From assembly GCF_017255295.1 (NCBI RefSeq), contig NZ_JAFKDE010000001.1, positions 1 through 50,853 of the forward strand: 50,853 nt of DNA, written 5' to 3'. The DNA comes from Nitratireductor aquimarinus (GTDB lineage: Bacteria > Pseudomonadota > Alphaproteobacteria > Rhizobiales > Rhizobiaceae). A program made the position numbers and the translations under genes. The first letter of the stretch is position 1. Each line of letters begins with the position of its first letter. Below, piece by piece: positions 47,593 to 50,853 of this stretch. The notes below the pieces were generated by a model. The model saw only the letters and a program-made list of their open reading frames with translations. It did no database searches and was not told the DNA's origin.

Positions 47593-48212
47593 CAGCCATG
47601 GACAAAGCGGTTGAAACGCACGGTGAAGAAGACTGGGCCTTCCAGCCCCGGTTTCGCGTCCTCAGGGTCGGGGCCGCGCGGCGCGGCATCCGGCTGGAAG
47701 AGATATTCTGGTCGTCCCTGCAGGAGATCGCGGATGAGAAGGACTGCAGTGTCGGCGATGTGATCGAGGCCTGCGAGAACCGGCTTGAACAGGGCTCAAA
47801 CCTCACATCGGCCCTCAGGGTGGAAACCGTCTCCCACCTGCAAGGCGAGCTCGATCTGATGCGGGCCAGAACCGGCAGACAGGCCGTGCGCAACATGGTC
47901 ATGGCCTGCCCGTCGCCCTGTTTTGCCCTTGCCGGTGACCGGCAGTTGATGGCCCACAATCCGCCTTTCATCGCCTTTGTGCAGTCGCGGCTGTCCAGCC
48001 TGCCGTCGGATGCCACGGCGCGGGGTGTGCGCCTGTCGCTCGATATCCAGTTTTCAGAGCTGATCGAGAAGCTGAAGATGAAGGGCAGCGGACCGGCAAT
48101 GGTGGGCTTTGTGATCGGTGTGGACCGTCAGCTTATCCGCGGTCGTCTCAACGCCATCCTTGCGCCGCTGGCCGGGCTTGACGCGATTGTCGGTTTCATC
48201 CTGCCGAACTGA
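47589..48212 (+). CDS. Ribbon-helix-helix protein with a PAS-like C-terminal domain
   Basis: A 207-residue cytoplasmic protein. A GTG at 47589 overlaps the previous stop (GTGA); an ATG at 47598 is the alternative. The N-terminal part (about 18-95) matches the RHH_4 pattern: strand FRVLRVGAARRGIRLEEIFW, helix SLQEIADEKDCSVGDVIEACENRL, then SNLTSALRVETVSHLQGELDLM. The C-terminal part (about 100-207), with PCFALAGDRQLMAHNPPFIAFVQ, reads like a PAS domain (N-x-x-F after a strand pair), but this is a weaker call. A DNA-binding protein as fourth gene of a type I secretion operon is unexpected; it may regulate the operon or the adhesin. Its stop lies 2 bases from the LapG-like gene end. Confidence 0.75.
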   Translation: MTAMDKAVETHGEEDWAFQPRFRVLRVGAARRGIRLEEIFWSSLQEIADEKDCSVGDVIEACENRLEQGSNLTSALRVETVSHLQGELDLMRARTGRQAVRNMVMACPSPCFALAGDRQLMAHNPPFIAFVQSRLSSLPSDATARGVRLSLDIQFSELIEKLKMKGSGPAMVGFVIGVDRQLIRGRLNAILAPLAGLDAIVGFILPN

Positions 48213-48214
48213 CC

Positions 48215-49198
48215 CTAACCGCCATTCACGCCGGTCACCCGGTTCTGGGGCGCCGCCGCATTGTCGAAGCCTTCTCCCGGAGAAAGATCCGAGGGCAGTC
48301 CTTCAAGCGTTGCGACCATGGAGCCGTCGCGCTTTCTTCCATGGATCCAGGAGCGGTCTGCGCTCAGCGAGTAAAGCGGCAGGTAGTCGCCAAAGGCGGT
48401 GTCCTTCATCACGCGGTCGTGCAGATTGTCGAGCACATAGTGCCCCTGGCTCGTGGAAACCGTGAGAACGGCGTGGAACAGGGATCGCCGCTGGTCCTGA
48501 AGCACCACGATCGACATGCTGCCGAGCGGAATGCCCGCAGCGTTGAGCGCCGCCATCTTCAGGATGGCATAGTCCTCGCAATCGCCCTTGCCGCGCTGGA
48601 GAATGTCCCGGGGTTTCGCCCAAAGATCCAGCTGGCGATAATTGTTCCGGTCCGAGACGTAGGCAATTCTGCGGTTGACCGCCCGGTTGATCTCCGCAAG
48701 CTTGCGCGAGAACGGGCCTGCTTTGACGTCACGCACAAGCTGCGCCAGGTCTTTCGCCCGTTGCGCGCAGTCTCCGGCCTCCGTACAGGCGGCGAAATCG
48801 GCGCGCGCTATGGATGGGTACACGGCTTTCCAGCTGGCGCTGGATGGCAGGGCGCGAAAGGGAATGGCCACGGAGCCGAAAACGCCCGTGGCGGCACTGC
48901 CCGCCTGCCTGCGTTCTCCGGCGGGCCTTTTGCCGGCGCCTGCCGCAAAGCGCGCATTTTGGGGAGCGGCGCGCGAAGCCGCCCGTTCCCACTGCATCTT
49001 CAGTTCGGCAAGCCCCCGGGTCGCCGCCGTCATTGTCGCGGCCGCCGACATGGCGCTCATGCTGGAGATGAAGGAAACCTGCACCGGCGATGGCGCATAA
49101 GCCCCTGCCTGCGCTTCATTCTGCATGGCAAGTGAGGCGGATGCCGAGATGGCAAGCGCAAGGCTTGCACCTATGTATAGGCCTCTGGAGTTTTTCAT
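48215..49198 (-). CDS. lapG: LapG-like periplasmic cysteine protease (transglutaminase-like, BTLCP)
   Basis: A 327-residue exported protein. The signal peptide MKNSRGLYIGASLALAISASASLAMQNEAQA precedes a low-complexity linker (about 32-105). The BTLCP domain (about 106-285) has the catalytic Cys207 in GKGDCEDYAILK, His242 in LFHAVLTV and Asp257 in VLDNLHD, in the LapG order. It also has the conserved W in LDLWAKPRDIL. In pseudomonads LapG clips the N-terminal retention module of LapA-type adhesins and releases them. The adhesin across the intergenic gap carries a matching di-alanine site. It is transcribed divergently from that adhesin and convergently with the secretion operon. Confidence 0.93.
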   Translation of the reverse strand: MKNSRGLYIGASLALAISASASLAMQNEAQAGAYAPSPVQVSFISSMSAMSAAATMTAATRGLAELKMQWERAASRAAPQNARFAAGAGKRPAGERRQAGSAATGVFGSVAIPFRALPSSASWKAVYPSIARADFAACTEAGDCAQRAKDLAQLVRDVKAGPFSRKLAEINRAVNRRIAYVSDRNNYRQLDLWAKPRDILQRGKGDCEDYAILKMAALNAAGIPLGSMSIVVLQDQRRSLFHAVLTVSTSQGHYVLDNLHDRVMKDTAFGDYLPLYSLSADRSWIHGRKRDGSMVATLEGLPSDLSPGEGFDNAAAPQNRVTGVNGG

Positions 49199-49555
49199 TT
49201 GATCGTCCCCTGATCTTGCAATGACGATAAGAGGCGCAAATGAAATGCAGATTAAGTTGTTTGGATTATTTTATACTTAGATATGTTGTTCAATTTATTT
49301 AAAATGGGATTTTGTCTATTTCATCTCTGTTTACCATTCAGGTCTCTGGGCAGAATGGCCGGCGGGAGCAGCCGGCGCAGGCTGTCAAAAAGGGATAATT
49401 ATAGGCAAATGTATAATCGCTTATATTCAAGCATTAACCAACGGGAAATTTTCGTCCGTTCGGAATATGATGATATATCAATGATGCTCAGTTCATATTG
49501 TGCCGCCTAAAACGGCGTGTCTGGCTCCCGGGAACATCTGTTTCTGGGGGTTCCC
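49199..49555. other. AT-rich control region between lapG and the adhesin
   Basis: No gene is recognised in this 357-base gap; a 75-codon frame at 49283-49510 has no ribosome site and unusual composition. It is far more AT-rich than its neighbours, with runs such as TTATTTAAAATGGG and GATAATTATAGGC. A self-complementary GCCGGC pair (49358-49363, 49371-49376) can form a hairpin. Such AT-rich upstream DNA is typical of highly regulated adhesin genes and possible H-NS/MucR/CtrA-type binding, but no specific consensus was found. Confidence 0.5.
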
Positions 49556-49558
49556 ATG
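49530..49558 (+). promoter_or_regulatory. Possible ribosome-site hairpin at the adhesin start
   Basis: GGGAAC (49530-49535) pairs with GTTCCC (49550-49555), immediately before the ATG at 49556. The G-rich Shine-Dalgarno candidate GGGGG (49546-49550) lies at the base of this stem, so folding could limit ribosome entry. Two 6-bp arms with a 14-base loop make only a modest structure. Confidence 0.35.
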
Positions 49559-50853
49559 GCCAACAATGACCGCACGAATACCACCGACGAGCGCGCAACT
49601 GCCGCTGAACAGTCTTCAACCAGCACGCGCCTGAGCCAGGCAGAGCAGAACGCTCTCCAGTTCGCGCAGAACGAGACTGCCGCCGAGCCGACGCCCGTCG
49701 ATCCGGCGACCGGTCAGCCGGTCGCGGAGCCAACCTCTCAGGCAGCCGTGCCGGATGTGCCGGAAACGATCACGCCCGATGCCGACAATGTTGTCCGCCT
49801 TCCGCAGGGGGTCTCGATCGACGAGATCAGGCTCGACGGGAACAATCTGGTTCTCGTGCAGCCCGACGGCTCCACCGTCACCATCCTCAACGCCGCTCTC
49901 AAGGTGCCCACCTTCCTGATCGGCGATGTGGAAATTCCCGAGCTCGCGCTCGCTGCCGCTCTTCAGGCCAACGGCATCGACGTCGCGGCGGGTCCCGATG
50001 GCGCGCTGACCGTGGTGTCCGCCGCGTCCCAGAGCGGCGGCGGCGGCTTCAACACCCCCAATGGCGATATCGGCGATGCCGGCCCCGTGATCGATCTGCT
50101 GCCGCCCACTGCATTGCAGTTCGGCACGCTGGAGCGGCGCGAGCTGTTCCCCTCGATCCGTGAAAACGATTTCCCCGAGCTCAGCATTGTGAGCCTCGGA
50201 GCGCCGCCCGGACAGGTCAATGAGAGCGCGCTTGCCAGCGGATCCGGCGGCGGCACCACCAGCACGCTGGGCAATATCCTTGTCGATCCGGGCGATGATG
50301 GCCTTGGCTCGCTTGTCGTCACAAATGCGTCCGGCGTCAGCGTCGACGTGACCAATGGCGGCAGCATTCAGGGTGTCTATGGCGAGCTGATCGTCACGCT
50401 GAATGGCGATGGCACTTACAGTTTCGAATATGTGCTGACCACCAACACCATCGATCACGCCAATGCCGGCCAGACCGGCGCAGACGATGTGGTCACCGAC
50501 ACGTTCGATTTCGTCGTCACCGATGGCAATGGCGACACGGCGTCCGACGAACTGACCGTCACCATCACTGATGACGGGCCCACGGCCTCGAACGACGCGA
50601 ACGGCGCGGCGGAGAACGGTGCGTCTGTCAACGGCAATGTTCTGGACAATGACGATCTCGGGGCCGACTACGGAACGGTGGGCACGGACGGCCGTGTCGA
50701 CGGTGTGGTCGCCGGGGCCGGCGGCGGTGTGACGACGGGTGGCACGAATCTGGGCGGCATTGCCGGGGCGTATGGCCAGCTTGTTCTGAACGCTGACGGC
50801 ACCTACAGCTACACGCCGACGGCGGGGATGTCGGTGCCGGCGGGCTCGACGGA
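49556..50853 (+). CDS. Giant type I-secreted adhesin (BapA/LapA-like), N-terminal part, runs off window
   Basis: Open from the ATG at 49556 (MANNDRTNTTDERATA) to the window end, at least 432 codons. There is no Sec signal peptide, as expected for type I cargo. After a disordered Thr/Gln-rich start, residues about 78-165 match the N-terminal retention module of alphaproteobacterial adhesins: VVRLPQGVSIDEIRLDGNN, VQPDGSTVTILNAALKVPTFLIGDVEIPEL. The dipeptide site V143-A-A-G146 (49982-49993) and SQSGGGGF follow. From about 235 come VCBS-type repeats (GVYGELIVTLNGDGTYSFEY...TVTITDDGPTA and YGQLVLNADGTYSYTP). The role inferred is a biofilm or surface adhesin held in the outer membrane until cut by the adjacent LapG-like protease. 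Confidence 0.92.
   Translation, partial: MANNDRTNTTDERATAAEQSSTSTRLSQAEQNALQFAQNETAAEPTPVDPATGQPVAEPTSQAAVPDVPETITPDADNVVRLPQGVSIDEIRLDGNNLVLVQPDGSTVTILNAALKVPTFLIGDVEIPELALAAALQANGIDVAAGPDGALTVVSAASQSGGGGFNTPNGDIGDAGPVIDLLPPTALQFGTLERRELFPSIRENDFPELSIVSLGAPPGQVNESALASGSGGGTTSTLGNILVDPGDDGLGSLVVTNASGVSVDVTNGGSIQGVYGELIVTLNGDGTYSFEYVLTTNTIDHANAGQTGADDVVTDTFDFVVTDGNGDTASDELTVTITDDGPTASNDANGAAENGASVNGNVLDNDDLGADYGTVGTDGRVDGVVAGAGGGVTTGGTNLGGIAGAYGQLVLNADGTYSYTPTAGMSVPAGST

Noticed and set aside
49283-49510. A 75-codon frame in the lapG-adhesin gap
   Set aside because: No ribosome site, AT-rich composition, and it fills the promoter region of the adhesin.

Overview
The window is 51 kb of GC-rich alphaproteobacterial chromosome. 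A Hyphomicrobiales (Rhizobiales) bacterium is the best guess, perhaps a Phyllobacteriaceae-like or marine relative. This rests on the backbone MATE exporter / pyrD / DUF952, a C4-pathway 5-aminolevulinate synthase (hemA), an N-acetylglutaminylglutamine amide (NAGGN) osmolyte cluster, and palindromic intergenic repeats of the kind scattered through rhizobial genomes. Genus and replicon cannot be fixed from the sequence alone. No rRNA, CRISPR array or prophage was seen.

Layout. 1-1728: the end of an IS3-family element, a lipoprotein gene cut by it, and poorly conserved, AT-richer open frames that look like accessory DNA, ending at a tRNA-Gly(CCC). 1901-12430: housekeeping backbone with a small membrane protein, a MATE exporter, pyrD, DUF952, two Rhizobiales-type hypotheticals, a LuxR-type response regulator facing a huge SSS-transporter/hybrid histidine kinase (CrbS-CrbR / MxtR-ErdR type), mscL and hemA. 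12594-18011: a MarR regulator divergent from the three-gene NAGGN osmolyte operon. 18219-22971: a class-V PLP enzyme with a divergent Lrp/AsnC regulator, a Bcr/CflA-type exporter, RidA, and a FAD amino-acid oxidoreductase.

23364-30535 is the most unusual block. An NCS1 nucleobase-type permease is fused through a Cys/His-rich segment to a histidine kinase and translationally coupled to a receiver-kinase protein. An OmpR-type regulator converges on them. Next come formamidase, an AmiS/UreI amide or urea channel, and FmdB. I read this as a candidate sensor-regulator-enzyme-channel system for short amides. A class C beta-lactamase follows. 31984-38880 is a minus-strand CUT2 sugar ABC operon ending in its own LacI regulator and a Gfo/Idh/MocA dehydrogenase. 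Two 8-bp LacI-like operators lie on the -35 and -10 of its promoter, 21 bp apart.

40227-50853 is a cell-surface region. It holds a degenerate GGDEF protein with an intact I-site motif, a lipoprotein plus L,D-transpeptidase pair, and a complete type I secretion operon (TolC, ABC, HlyD) with a ribbon-helix-helix protein appended. A LapG-like periplasmic cysteine protease follows, then the N-terminus of a giant VCBS-repeat adhesin that runs off the window. The adhesin carries a di-alanine VAAG site of the type LapG cuts. Secretion, anchoring and proteolytic release are therefore encoded together, but no LapD is present.
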